Positions 42,954-51,413 of a stretch of DNA of 64,000 bases are shown piece by piece. Below the pieces are notes generated by a model that was not told the origin of the DNA, searched no databases, and saw only the letters and a program-made list of their open reading frames with translations. A program made the translations under genes and the position numbers. The DNA comes from an uncultured Dehalococcoidia bacterium. Its GTDB lineage: Bacteria > Chloroflexota > Dehalococcoidia > Lucifugimonadales > JADFKI01. The stretch covers positions 664,180 through 728,179 of the forward strand of contig CATQHF010000004.1 in NCBI GenBank assembly GCA_958295865.1, written 5' to 3'. The first letter of the stretch is position 1, and the number at the start of each line of letters is the position of its first letter.

Positions 42954-43055
42954 GAGAAAATTGCATTAGTCCCTTCCCCCTTGATGGGGGAAGGTTAGGA
43001 TGGGGGTGAAAACGCTTGCCCATCGACGGCTAAACTGTACTAATGCAATTTTCTC
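42954..43055. mobile_element. MITE family C, 102-bp intact copy
   Basis: Perfect ends GAGAAAATTGCATTAGT / ACTAATGCAATTTTCTC around one core (ccttcccccttgatgggggaagg, then text to 'catcgacggctaaactgt'). The flanking GGTTAGA is duplicated exactly (42947-42953 and 43056-43062). The left duplicate contains the chlID stop codon. The element therefore separates chlID from cbtB. Confidence 0.93.
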
Positions 43056-43135
43056 GGTTAGAGATTAGACGGGCGCAAGATGCGTAAGTGTGATAGTATG
43101 GCTTCGGTCATCAGGAAGTATAGGGAGGACAAACC

Positions 43136-43348
43136 ATGACGACATTGGCAAGAGAAGGCGGGATCCTGTCACGCAAGGCTATGGGGGTAGTTCCGTGGCT
43201 TGGCGGCGCGGCGCTGCTGCTGTACGCGGTGGGCTATGTCGATGGCGGCGTCCACGCTGCCGCATTCGTCGGCGACAAGGGCGCGGTTCTGAACTACGCG
43301 CACGAATTCTTCCACCATGCGCGGCATGTCGCGCTGATGTGCCACTAA
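43136..43348 (+). CDS. cbtB: Cobalt transporter subunit CbtB
   Basis: 70 residues: one membrane helix (about 17-36) and the diagnostic His-rich C terminus (HEFFHHARHVALMCH), which is thought to bind cobalt. The size and motif match CbtB, always found beside CbtA in B12-controlled loci. GGGAGG lies before the ATG. It heads the second block of the cobalamin cluster. Confidence 0.95.
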   Translation: MTTLAREGGILSRKAMGVVPWLGGAALLLYAVGYVDGGVHAAAFVGDKGAVLNYAHEFFHHARHVALMCH

Positions 43349-43443
43349 TCGGCTTCAAGCGCCAGGTCTCAGGCATCGGCAATCGTAGTTGGCCGTTGAC
43401 CGGCTGCTGATGGTTTGCGCGTAATCCACAGGGAGAACAGATT

Positions 43444-44196
43444 ATGCAGCGGACGATTTTGCGCGCCGTGCTGGTAGGCGTCGTGGCGGGGCTGATTGTG
43501 GGCGTGTACCACAACATCTTCACCGTGCCGCTGATTGAGCGCGCTATCGCGCTCGAAGGCGAGCGGGCGGCTGCGTCGCTGCCCGCCGGCGCACAGCCCG
43601 TCGAAGAGCCGCCGCTCGTCTCGCTGGGAGCGCAGCGCGTCGGCATGGTGGTCGGCATGGTCGTGCTGGGCGCGGTGTTCGGGCTGGCATTCGCAGGCAT
43701 ATACGGGCTGCTGCGCTGGGCGCTGCCGGATTCTGCGCCGCCCGCCATGGCGCTCATCGCCGGGCTGCTCGGGTTCTGGGCGCTGTCGTTCCTCGTATCC
43801 GTGAAGTTCCCGTTCATGCCGCCGGGCGTGGGCAGCGCGAACACACTCATATTCAGGCAGGTGTTTCAGCTGCTGTTCTACATCCTGTCTGCGCTTGGCG
43901 TCGCCGGCGTGATACTCGCGCTGAACGAGATTAACAGCAGCGCGGCGGCGGCGGTAACGCGGCGGCGGCTGTACGCGCTCGCGGCGCTGGTGTATAGCGG
44001 CTTCCTGCTGCTGATATTCCTGCTGATTCCCGGCAATCCCGACCCCGTGCAAGCGCCAGCCGGGCTGTTCCTGCGCTTCAACAACCTTACGCTGATAGGC
44101 CACCTGCTGACATGGGGGTTGATGGCGGCAAGTTTCGCCTACCTGCTGGCGCGGGAATCGGTTAGCGCATCCATTGACGGAAGGAATCAACGATGA
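43444..44196 (+). CDS. cbtA: Cobalt transporter subunit CbtA
   Basis: 250 residues with five or six membrane helices (starting near 7-25, then about 68-92, 98-120, 137-160, 176-198 and 215-235). The N-terminal helix followed by a metal-ligand-like HNIFTVPLIERAIALE is typical of CbtA, the partner of CbtB in presumed cobalt uptake. GGGAG lies upstream of the ATG. Its stop overlaps the start of a micro-ORF (ATGA at 44193-44196). Confidence 0.93.
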   Translation: MQRTILRAVLVGVVAGLIVGVYHNIFTVPLIERAIALEGERAAASLPAGAQPVEEPPLVSLGAQRVGMVVGMVVLGAVFGLAFAGIYGLLRWALPDSAPPAMALIAGLLGFWALSFLVSVKFPFMPPGVGSANTLIFRQVFQLLFYILSALGVAGVILALNEINSSAAAAVTRRRLYALAALVYSGFLLLIFLLIPGNPDPVQAPAGLFLRFNNLTLIGHLLTWGLMAASFAYLLARESVSASIDGRNQR

Positions 44197-44363
44197 AAGG
44201 GCGAGTGCTCAGTTACTCTATCCAAGAGAATAGAGGGGTTATTTCCGGCGACGATGGCGCTCTCTATGCGTTTGTTGGCTCGGAATGGAACGCGCCCGAA
44301 GCGCTTCAATGGCAAGAAAGAATGGTTCTAATCAGTTGCGGCTGCGCGGTGATAGTCGTCTGA
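44193..44363 (+). CDS. Short cold-shock-like N-terminal module
   Basis: 56 residues, overlapping the cbtA stop by ATGA. The first 38 residues (MKGRVLSYSIQENRGVISG, then DDGALYAFVGSEWNAPE) match the cold-shock-like N terminus often joined to TM2 or DUF1294 membrane domains. The expected ending of that module (roughly GMRVDF) is replaced by QWQERMVLISCG and a hydrophobic tip, and the protein stops, so the gene looks truncated or frameshifted. It may be translated with cbtA, or be a relic. Confidence 0.6.
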   Translation: MKGRVLSYSIQENRGVISGDDGALYAFVGSEWNAPEALQWQERMVLISCGCAVIVV

Positions 44364-44394
44364 TAATAGTGATTGAAATAACATGGAGGCGGTC

Positions 44395-44970
44395 ATGACA
44401 GAGCAAGCCGCTGAAACCGGAGAGCATCAGCCGGTAAAGGGGCCTCGCATCAAGAAGGGGCTGGTCGTGGTGAACACCGGCAACGGCAAGGGCAAGACGA
44501 CGGCGGCGCTTGGCGTGCTGTTCCGCGCCTGGGGCCGCAATATGCGCGTGGAGATGTTCCAGTTCCTCAAGCATACGGGTTCGCGCTTTGGCGAGAGCCG
44601 CGCCGCCGAAAAGGTGGGCATACCCATGACGGCAATGGGCGACGGCTTCACCTGGCGGACGAAAAACATGGAGAGCACGCAGGAACTTGGGCGCGCGCAG
44701 TGGGAGAACTGCAAGCAAGCCATACTCTCCGGCGAACACGATGTCATCGTCCTCGACGAGTTCACCTATCCCCTGCACTACGGCTGGATTCCGGTCGAGG
44801 ATGTCATCGAAACACTAAAGCGGAAGCCGCACATGCTGCATGTCATCATCACGGGCAGATACGCGCCTGACGCGCTTGTGGAGTTCGCGGACTTGGTGAC
44901 AGAGATGCGCGAGATAAAGCACCCCTACCGCGAGCAGGGCATCAAGGCGCAGCCGGGGCTGGAGTTTTGA
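44395..44970 (+). CDS. cobO: Cob(I)yrinic acid a,c-diamide adenosyltransferase
   Basis: 191 residues from ATG 44395, which has GGAGG six bases before it; an ATG at 44383 overlaps that site. The P-loop GNGKGKTT (29-36) binds ATP in the unusual orientation of the CobA/BtuR/CobO family, and [14 protein letters not shown] and ITGRYAP are family markers. It attaches the 5'-deoxyadenosyl group to Co(I) corrinoids. Confidence 0.96.
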   Translation: MTEQAAETGEHQPVKGPRIKKGLVVVNTGNGKGKTTAALGVLFRAWGRNMRVEMFQFLKHTGSRFGESRAAEKVGIPMTAMGDGFTWRTKNMESTQELGRAQWENCKQAILSGEHDVIVLDEFTYPLHYGWIPVEDVIETLKRKPHMLHVIITGRYAPDALVEFADLVTEMREIKHPYREQGIKAQPGLEF

Positions 44971-45004
44971 GGGCATAGGGCTAACACAGGACGGATAGGA
45001 CGGG

Positions 45005-45274
45005 ATGGTAGAACAGTACGAATACTACGACCAAGACTTTGATGATGCGCTCGCGCGTATGCTGGACGAAGCGCGTGAGGGCGGCGACGGCAGCAGGCGC
45101 ATTACCGCCAAGCAGCTGCACGCCAGCGTAGTGACCACGCGCACAATGCGGATGCGTATGGCATGCGATGCCATGTGGCGGCTGTGGAAGAAGCAGGGCG
45201 CATACGAAAGCCGCGTCGTGTTCACGCCGGCGAGCAACCAAGGCTCCAAGCTGGAAATCGAGTACATGGTATAG
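45005..45274 (+). CDS. Unknown small protein in the cobalamin cluster
   Basis: 89 residues, soluble. An acidic N terminus (YEYYDQDFDDALARMLDEA) is followed by a short helix and KQLHASVVTTRTMRMRMACDAMW, possibly a helix-turn-helix-like part, and a beta-like ending. No family is recognised. It lies in the 380-bp gap between cobO and cobT, same strand and tight spacing, so it is probably co-transcribed. Confidence 0.65.
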   Translation: MVEQYEYYDQDFDDALARMLDEAREGGDGSRRITAKQLHASVVTTRTMRMRMACDAMWRLWKKQGAYESRVVFTPASNQGSKLEIEYMV

Positions 45275-45352
45275 GCTATCGCGCTTATTCCAGCGATGAC
45301 TTTGCCTTGGCACCCTGAACGACTTAAAGCATCAAAGCAGGAACAGGATACG

Positions 45353-46441
45353 ATGTACGGCAAACTGTCCGAAGTCATAGCGAGTATCCGGCCCGCGAAT
45401 GCGGAGGCGATGCGGCGCGCGCTTGGGCGGCAGCGCAACCTTACCAAGCCGCCGGGCAGCCTCGGCAGACTCGAAGATGTTTCCGTGCAGTTGGCGGGCA
45501 TTTTCGGCAATGAGCGCCCGACGATTGGCGGCAAGGCGGTCATCGTCGCGGCGGGCGACCATGGGGTTGTGGCGCAAGGCGTAACGGCGTACCCGCAAGA
45601 AGTTACGGCGCAGATGGTATTGAACTTCCTGTCGGGCGGCGCGGCTGTGAGCGTGATGGCAAGGCGGCTGGGCGTGCGGCAGATTATCGTCGACGCCGGT
45701 GTAGCCGCAGACCTGCCCGACCATCCTGAACTGCGTTCCGCGCGCATCGGCAGAGGCACGGCAGACATTACGCAATCCGCGGCGATGTCGCGCGAGCAGG
45801 CTGAGCAAAGCGTGATGGCGGGCGTGAATGTCGCCGTCGAAGCCGCCGAATCGGGCGCGGACCTGATTGCGGCGGGCGAGATGGGCATCGGCAACACAAC
45901 GGCGTCGAGCGCAATCACCGCGGCGATTACCGGCGCGTCGCCGCAGGACACGACGGGCGCGGGAACGGGGCGCAGCGCCGATGAGCTGGCGCACAAGGCG
46001 ACGGTGGTTCAGCGCGCGCTGGATGTCAACATGCCCGACGCCAATGACGGGCTGGATGTGCTGGCAAAGCTGGGCGGCTTTGAGATTGGCGTGCTTGCGG
46101 GCGTGGCGCTGGGCGCGGCGAGCATGCGGCGCGCCGTCATCGTGGACGGCTTCATATCGGGCGCGGCGATGCTGATTGCCCAAGCGCTCTGCCCGACGAC
46201 GCGCGACTATATGATTGCCTCGCACCGCTCCGCCGAAAAGGGGCACGGCATCGTGCTATCGCACCTGAACCTGCTGCCACTGCTTGAACTGGACATGCGC
46301 CTGGGCGAGGGCAGCGGCGCGGTGCTGGCAATGCCCATCGTGGAAGCGGCCGCGGCATGCCTGACGGATATGGCAACCTTCGGCGAGGCGGGCGTATCCG
46401 ACCGCGACGACAACGAGGTTGAAGCGCCGATAGGCGGCTGA
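45353..46441 (+). CDS. cobT: Nicotinate-nucleotide--dimethylbenzimidazole phosphoribosyltransferase
   Basis: 362 residues from ATG 45353 with AGGA upstream; the longer reading from 45296 adds 19 residues with no ribosome binding site. Family text: RQRNLTKPPGSLGRLEDVSV, then AAGDHGVVAQGVTAYPQEVT, GEMGIGNTTASSAI and DGFISGAAML, and the end RDDNEVEAPIGG. It makes alpha-ribazole phosphate for the lower ligand. Its stop overlaps the cobS start by one base (TGATG). Confidence 0.96.
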   Translation: MYGKLSEVIASIRPANAEAMRRALGRQRNLTKPPGSLGRLEDVSVQLAGIFGNERPTIGGKAVIVAAGDHGVVAQGVTAYPQEVTAQMVLNFLSGGAAVSVMARRLGVRQIIVDAGVAADLPDHPELRSARIGRGTADITQSAAMSREQAEQSVMAGVNVAVEAAESGADLIAAGEMGIGNTTASSAITAAITGASPQDTTGAGTGRSADELAHKATVVQRALDVNMPDANDGLDVLAKLGGFEIGVLAGVALGAASMRRAVIVDGFISGAAMLIAQALCPTTRDYMIASHRSAEKGHGIVLSHLNLLPLLELDMRLGEGSGAVLAMPIVEAAAACLTDMATFGEAGVSDRDDNEVEAPIGG

Positions 46442-47304
46442 TGAACGGGCTGCGCTCTGCCATCGGCTTCCTGACAATCCTGCCGCTTGCGCCGTCGGAC
46501 GCACCCGACTCGCTGGCATCGTCGCGCGGCTGGTTTCCCCTCGTAGGGCTGCTGATTGGAGCAGTCCTCGCCTGCATGGATGTCCTCATAATGCTGCTGG
46601 TGGGAGCAGGCTTCCCAAGCCTAGCGCGCGACGCTGCGACCTACTACGACTTCCCAATCTCCACTATTCTCCTGTGGTCGATACTGCTTGTCATAACCCT
46701 TGTGGCGCTGACGCGCGCGCTGCACCTCGACGGATTCATGGACTCCTGCGATGCGCTGCTGGGCGGGTTCGACCGCGAGCGCCGCCTTGCCATATTGCGC
46801 GACCCGAATGTGGGCGCGTTCGCCGTAGTCGGCGTGGTGTGCCTGCTGCTGTTGAAGGTGGCGGCGATTGCCGGACTTCCCACAACAGGCGCGGACAGGC
46901 TGCCGCTGCTGCTGCTGCTCCCGTGCCTGTCGCGCTGCGCGATGCTGCTCACGATGGAGCTTTACCCCTACGCGCGGCGCAACGGGCTTGGCGCTGCGTT
47001 CTTCCATGCCGGAGAACGACGATTTCGGTGGCAGTTGGCGCTTGGCTTCATATTCACGCTGGTCATAAGCGTCGCGCTCGCGGGCGCTGCGGGCGTTGCG
47101 CTGCTGGCGGCGGCATGCGCGGTGGCATGGGCTATCGGCACATGGGCGACGCGGCTGCTGGGCGGCGTCACGGGCGACATATACGGCGCGGTGAATGAAG
47201 TAGCGGAGGCCGTGCTGCTGCTGCTTGCGCTGCTGCTGATTAGCGCATCGTCCTTTGACATTCGCTCACCGCTGCTGGATACGCTGTGGTTCAGTTTGCG
47301 ATGA
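46441..47304 (+). CDS. cobS: Adenosylcobinamide-GDP ribazoletransferase
   Basis: 287 residues with five or six membrane helices. The N-terminal RSAIGFLTILPL and the conserved loop RALHLDGFMDSCDALLGGFDRERRL (here in overlapping parts), followed by the DP-x-x-G text RDPNVGAFA, are the CobS metal-binding active site. It joins activated cobinamide to alpha-ribazole in the membrane. It is translationally coupled to cobT and cbiB. Confidence 0.95.
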   Translation: MNGLRSAIGFLTILPLAPSDAPDSLASSRGWFPLVGLLIGAVLACMDVLIMLLVGAGFPSLARDAATYYDFPISTILLWSILLVITLVALTRALHLDGFMDSCDALLGGFDRERRLAILRDPNVGAFAVVGVVCLLLLKVAAIAGLPTTGADRLPLLLLLPCLSRCAMLLTMELYPYARRNGLGAAFFHAGERRFRWQLALGFIFTLVISVALAGAAGVALLAAACAVAWAIGTWATRLLGGVTGDIYGAVNEVAEAVLLLLALLLISASSFDIRSPLLDTLWFSLR

Positions 47305-48257
47305 ATTGGCTGCCCTACCATCCCGACTGGCACATAGATGTTGGCGTACTGCTGCTTGCGCTCGCGCTGGATTTCGCGCTGCCGGAGCCGCCGAACTCCA
47401 TTCATCCGGTCGTCTGGATGGGCAAGGCAATCTCCGCGCTGGAGCGTCTGGGAGCAGGACGCGGCGATAAGGCGGCGCTGGTGATTGGCGCGGGCATAGC
47501 CATCATCGTGCCAGTCGCATTCGGCGGCTTGGCGTGGCTTGCGCTCATCGGGCTGCGCGAACTCGGCGACCTGCCCTATCTGATTGGGGGCGCGGCGCTG
47601 CTGAAGACGACCTTCGCGGTGCGGGGACTTGGGCGCGCGGCAAGGGACACGCAGCGCGGCATAGAGGACGACGACTTGTCTTTGGCGCGCCACAACCTAC
47701 GCAGTCTGGTCAGCCGCGATGCCGCCGAGCTGCCCAAGCCAATGGTCGCAGCCGCCGCGATAGAGTCGGTCGCCGAGAACACGACGGACAGCTTCATAGC
47801 GCCCTGGCTTGCGTTCGCGCTGCTGGGACTGCCGGGCGCGTTCGCCTACCGCGCGCTGAACACGCTGGACAGCATGATAGGCTATCGTGGGCAGTACGAA
47901 TACCTCGGCAAGGCGTCCGCTCGGCTGGACGACTTGTTCAATCTGCTGCCGGCGCGCATCTCCGCGGCGCTGCTGCTCATAGCGGGCGCGGCGTCGGGGC
48001 GCGGCGTGCGGGAAGGCTGGCGCGCCGCAATTCGTGAGCATCGCCTCACGGCAAGCCCAAACGCGGGCTGGACAATCGCAGCGATGGCCGGGCTTCTGGG
48101 CATAGCGCTGGAAAAGCCGGGACATTATCGCATTGGGCAAGGCTTCCGCGAGCCTGCGGCGGCGGATATTGGCAGAGCGTCCCGGCTGGCGTACATCGTG
48201 GCGGGGCTAGGCGTATTGGTCGCTGTGGGCATAGTTGCGTTGCTTCGCGGAGGCTAA
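47301..48257 (+). CDS. cbiB: Adenosylcobinamide-phosphate synthase CbiB
   Basis: 318 residues from ATG 47301, which overlaps the cobS stop (ATGA); a GTG at 47286 would add five residues. Family markers: LDFALPEPPNSIHPVVWMGK, SRDAAELPKPMVAAAAIESV, then ENTTDSFIAPW and RALNTLDSMIGY. It is a membrane enzyme that attaches (R)-1-amino-2-propanol phosphate to cobyric acid. It is the last gene before the Uma2 array interrupts the cluster. Confidence 0.95.
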   Translation: MNWLPYHPDWHIDVGVLLLALALDFALPEPPNSIHPVVWMGKAISALERLGAGRGDKAALVIGAGIAIIVPVAFGGLAWLALIGLRELGDLPYLIGGAALLKTTFAVRGLGRAARDTQRGIEDDDLSLARHNLRSLVSRDAAELPKPMVAAAAIESVAENTTDSFIAPWLAFALLGLPGAFAYRALNTLDSMIGYRGQYEYLGKASARLDDLFNLLPARISAALLLIAGAASGRGVREGWRAAIREHRLTASPNAGWTIAAMAGLLGIALEKPGHYRIGQGFREPAAADIGRASRLAYIVAGLGVLVAVGIVALLRGG

Positions 48258-48357
48258 CTCCATAGATGGGATGGATAGATGAATTGGGGGCTTTCGCGGT
48301 AATGTATAATGCAGGGACAAGAAGCAGAAAAGTCAGTGAGGGATGCGGAGGCTCACT

Positions 48358-49110
48358 ATGACAACGACCAGAACAATTACCAATGCGTTCATTACAAGGA
48401 CGCTCCCCGACATCTTCTACGAAGACCCGGAGCGAATAGAGGACGACATGGAGCAGTGGCCAGCCGTATTCCGATTATCAGGTATGCTCTTTGAGCGTTA
48501 TGAAGACCGCCCCGATGTGTTCGTGTCCGGCGGTGGCTTCATAATGTACAACCGCGAAAACGGCAACCAGCGCGTCGCTCCCGACTGCTACATCGCCTTC
48601 GATGTCGACGAGAGGGCAATCCTAGAAAACCTGCCCAATTTCTGGATATGGGAAACGGGCAAAGCGCCTGACTTCGTCATGGAAGTGGCATCGCCAAGCA
48701 CGGCGTCAAACGACCTCGGACATAAGCGCGACCTGTACGAGCGGCTGGGCATAGCCGAATACTGGCGATTTGACGCAACCGGGGGTGAGCTGTACGGTCA
48801 GCCGCTCGCCGGTGAGCGACTGGTTGAGGATGAGTATCTGCCTTATCCGTTGCACATTGGGGACGACGGCTCAGTCAGGGCGTACAGCGAGCTGCTGGAT
48901 GTCGAGTTTTACTGGGATGGGAAAGAATTCGATGTGCTCGATCCTGTAACCGGCAGGACGATAGAGAAGCGCGAGGTGGAACGGGAAGCGCGATTTGCCG
49001 AGCGAGAGGCCCGACTTGCCGAGCGAGAAGCCCGCCTTGCTGCCGAGGCGCGTGAGCGCGCGCTGCTGGAAGAGGTCGAACGCCTGCGACAGCAGCAGGC
49101 GGGTCGATAG
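48358..49110 (+). CDS. Uma2 family protein, array copy 1
   Basis: 250 residues from ATG 48358, six bases after GGAGG. The N-terminal TRTITNAFITRTLPDIFYED leads to an Uma2 (PD-(D/E)xK fold) domain: VAPDCYIAFDVDE, KAPDFVMEVASPSTASNDL, then HKRDLYERLGIAEYWRFD. A C-terminal coiled coil of heptads (EREARFAEREARLAEREARLAA in parts, then ALLEEVERLRQQQ) follows. Catalytic-type Asp and Glu are present. The function in the cell is unknown. It is nearly identical to copies 2 and 3. Confidence 0.9.
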   Translation: MTTTRTITNAFITRTLPDIFYEDPERIEDDMEQWPAVFRLSGMLFERYEDRPDVFVSGGGFIMYNRENGNQRVAPDCYIAFDVDERAILENLPNFWIWETGKAPDFVMEVASPSTASNDLGHKRDLYERLGIAEYWRFDATGGELYGQPLAGERLVEDEYLPYPLHIGDDGSVRAYSELLDVEFYWDGKEFDVLDPVTGRTIEKREVEREARFAEREARLAEREARLAAEARERALLEEVERLRQQQAGR

Positions 49111-49190
49111 GCTGAAGTGAGGTGGCGCGGTTGGACGGGCTTCACCACGAACGGCAATAAGTATCGGCTCACGATGAACGGGTAATGAGG

Positions 49191-49244
49191 ATGAACCGTC
49201 CGGTACACGGCGGGACGAACATTGCGGAACTGCGCTCCAAATGA
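49191..49244 (+). pseudogene. 5' fragment of cobD left by array duplication
   Basis: ATG plus 16 codons encode MNRPVHGGTNIAELRSK and then a stop. The first 16 residues equal the start of the intact cobD at 51493. The match ends at 'ctgcgctc', marking the duplication breakpoint. The fragment could still be translated as a 17-residue peptide. Confidence 0.9.
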
Positions 49245-49305
49245 CGATGGGCAGGATGGATGGAACAGGATGCAGAAAAGTCAGTGAGGGATGCGGAGGC
49301 TCACT

Positions 49306-50058
49306 ATGACAACGACCAGAACAATTACCAATGCGTTCATTACAAGGACGCTCCCCGACATCTTCTACGAAGACCCGGAGCGAATAGAGGACGACATGGA
49401 GCAGTGGCCAGCCGTATTCCGATTATCAGGTATGCTCTTTGAGCGTTATGAAGACCGCCCCGATGTCTTCGTGTCGGGCGGTGGCTTCATAATGTACAAC
49501 CGCGAAAACGGCAACCAGCGCGTCGCTCCCGACTGCTACATCGCCTTCGATGTGGACAAGAGGGCAATCCTAGAGAACCTGCCCAATTTCTGGATATGGG
49601 AAACGGGCAAAGCGCCTGACTTCGTTATGGAAGTGGCATCGCCAAGCACGGCGTCAAACGACCTCGGACATAAGCGCGATCTGTACGAGCGGCTGGGCAT
49701 AGCCGAATACTGGCGGTTTGACGCAACCGGGGGTGAGCTGTACGGTCAGCCGCTCGCCGGTGAGCGACTGGTTGAGGATGAGTATCTGCCTTATGCGTTG
49801 CACATTGGGGACGACGGCTCAGTCAGAGCGTACAGCGAACTGCTGGATGTCGAGTTTTACTGGGATGGGAAAGAGTTCGATGTGCTCGATCCTGTAACCG
49901 GCAGGACGATAGAAAAGCGCGAGGTAGAACGGGAAGCGCGATTTGCCGAGCGAGAGGGCCGACTTGCCGAGCGGGAAGCCCGCCTTGCTGCCGAGGCGCG
50001 TGAGCGCGCGCTGCTGGAAGAGGTCGAGCGCCTGCGACAGCAGCAGGCGGGGCGATAG
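49306..50058 (+). CDS. Uma2 family protein, array copy 2
   Basis: 250 residues, with only a few changes from copy 1 (for example DVDKRAI for DVDERAI, and EREGRLAE in the coiled coil). The same GGAGG and ATG arrangement is kept, and the Uma2 residues PD and EVASPS are intact, so nothing marks it as dead. Near-identity at the DNA level points to recent duplication or ongoing gene conversion. Confidence 0.9.
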   Translation: MTTTRTITNAFITRTLPDIFYEDPERIEDDMEQWPAVFRLSGMLFERYEDRPDVFVSGGGFIMYNRENGNQRVAPDCYIAFDVDKRAILENLPNFWIWETGKAPDFVMEVASPSTASNDLGHKRDLYERLGIAEYWRFDATGGELYGQPLAGERLVEDEYLPYALHIGDDGSVRAYSELLDVEFYWDGKEFDVLDPVTGRTIEKREVEREARFAEREGRLAEREARLAAEARERALLEEVERLRQQQAGR

Positions 50059-50139
50059 GCTGAATCGGGATGGCGCGGTTGGACGGGCTTCACCACGAAC
50101 GGCAATAAGTATCGGCTCACGATGACACGGATAATGAGG

Positions 50140-50193
50140 ATGAACCGTCCGGTACACGGCGAGACGAACATTGCGGAACTGCGCTCCAAATGA
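50140..50193 (+). pseudogene. Second 5' fragment of cobD
   Basis: ATG plus 16 codons then a stop; identical in design to 49191-49244 except one residue (HGET for HGGT). It again ends at 'ctgcgctc'. It lies between Uma2 copies 2 and 3. Confidence 0.88.
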
Positions 50194-50252
50194 TGATGGG
50201 CAGGATGGATGGAAAAAAGCAGAAAAGTCAGTGAGGGATGCGGAGGCTCACT

Positions 50253-51068
50253 ATGGCAACGACCAGAACAATTACCAATGCGTTCATTACAAGGACGCTC
50301 CCCGACATCTTCTACGAAGACCCGGAGCGAATAGAGGACGACATGGAGCAGTGGCCAGCCGTATTCCGAATTTCAGGTATGCTCTTTGAGCGTTATGAAG
50401 ACCGCCCCGATGTGTTCGTGTCGGGCGGTGGCTTCATAATGTACAACCGCGAAAACGGCAACCGGCGCGTCGCTCCCGACTGCTACATCGCCTTTGATGT
50501 CGACGAAAGGGCAATCCTAGAGAACCTGCCCAATTTCTGGATATGGGAAACGGGCAAAGCGCCTGACTTCGTTATGGAAGTGGCATCGCCAAGCACGGCG
50601 TCAAACGACCTCGGACATAAGCGCGACCTATACGAGCGGCTGGGCATAGCCGAATACTGGCGATTTGACGCAACCGGGGGCGAGCTGTACGGTCAGCCGC
50701 TCGCCGGTGAGCGACTGGTTGAGGATGAGTATCTGCCTTATGCGTTGCACATTGGGGACGACGGCTCAGTCAGGGCATACAGCGAACTGCTGGATGTCGA
50801 GTTTTATTGGGATGGGCAAGAGTTCGATGTGCTCGATCCTGTAACCGGCAGGACGATAGAAAAGCGCGAGGTAGAACGGGAAGCGCGATTTGCCGAGCGA
50901 GAGGGCCGACTTGCCGAGCGAGAGGGCCGACTTGCCGAGCGGCAGGCGCGACTGACTGAGCAACAAGCCCGACTTGCCGAGCGGGAAGCGCGGCTTGCGG
51001 CCGAGGCGCGTGAGCGCGCGCTGCTGGAAGAGGTTGAGCGCCTGCGACAGCAGCAGGCGGGTCAATAG
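50253..51068 (+). CDS. Uma2 family protein, array copy 3, longer coiled coil
   Basis: 271 residues. The Uma2 domain is nearly identical to copies 1 and 2. The C-terminal coiled coil has three extra heptads (REGRLAE, RQARLTE, QQARLAE), an expansion of 21-base units. The protein ends QQQAGQ. It starts at ATG 50253 after GGAGG. The variable heptad number between copies suggests slippage or recombination within the 21-base repeats. Confidence 0.9.
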   Translation: MATTRTITNAFITRTLPDIFYEDPERIEDDMEQWPAVFRISGMLFERYEDRPDVFVSGGGFIMYNRENGNRRVAPDCYIAFDVDERAILENLPNFWIWETGKAPDFVMEVASPSTASNDLGHKRDLYERLGIAEYWRFDATGGELYGQPLAGERLVEDEYLPYALHIGDDGSVRAYSELLDVEFYWDGQEFDVLDPVTGRTIEKREVEREARFAEREGRLAEREGRLAERQARLTEQQARLAEREARLAAEARERALLEEVERLRQQQAGQ

Positions 51069-51142
51069 GCTGAAGCGAGATGGCATGGTTAGACGGGCTT
51101 CACCACGAACGGAGCTGCGCTCGGAATGACGATGACAAGACC

Positions 51143-51170
51143 TTGGTCACGCCGCGCCCTATGCTATGAT
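51143..51170 (+). promoter_or_regulatory. Possible promoter before the fourth array unit
   Basis: TTGGTC (51143-51148), 16 bases and TATGAT (51165-51170). It lies about 40 bases before the short gene at 51213 and is absent from the other units. It could also serve cobD and the rest of the cluster downstream. Confidence 0.45.
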
Positions 51171-51212
51171 GTATTCGCGCACAGCGCGACAACCGATTTT
51201 GGAGGCGCTTTC

Positions 51213-51413
51213 ATGGAGAAGAACCGCGAGAAGAACAAGAAAATCACCAATGCGTGGGTCAATAGAACACTGCCCGATATTTTCTACGAAACCCCGAAAG
51301 AAGCCGCTGAACGCGCCGATACGGAACGGGAAGCCCGCCTTGCTGCCGAGGCGCGTGAGCTCGAGCTGCTGGAAGAGGTCGAGCGCCTGCGACAGCAGCA
51401 GGCGGGTCGATAG
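51213..51413 (+). CDS. Mini-Uma2 remnant: N-terminal tag fused to coiled coil
   Basis: 66 residues from ATG 51213 with GGAGG eight bases upstream. The first 35 residues (KKITNAWVNRTLPDIFYETP) match the N terminus of the array proteins at lower identity. The whole Uma2 nuclease-like domain is missing, and the protein resumes at the coiled coil (EREARLAAEARE, then LLEEVERLRQQQAGR), where DNA identity is again very high. It is open and well started, so it may be expressed as a nuclease-less partner; a simple deletion relic is equally possible. Confidence 0.75.
   Translation: MEKNREKNKKITNAWVNRTLPDIFYETPKEAAERADTEREARLAAEARELELLEEVERLRQQQAGR

Larger units (their letters stand above)
48310..51092 (+). 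repeat. Tandem array of about 0.95-kb units carrying Uma2 genes
   Basis: Three nearly identical units begin near 48310, 49262 and 50215. Each holds a leader (gcagaaaagtcagtgaggga), an Uma2 gene and a tail (taggctgaa... gggcttcaccacgaacgg). The first two tails also contain the first 16 codons of the downstream cobD gene. A fourth, shorter unit with a diverged N-terminal part follows at 51213-51486. The array lies between cbiB and cobD. A weak TATAAT (48305-48310) before the first unit may be a -10 box. Confidence 0.9.

Noticed and set aside
42954..43055. Family C hairpins as ordinary terminators
   Set aside because: The stems have no following T-tract, occur both between and inside transcription units, and carry exact 7-bp flanking duplications, which fits mobile elements better.
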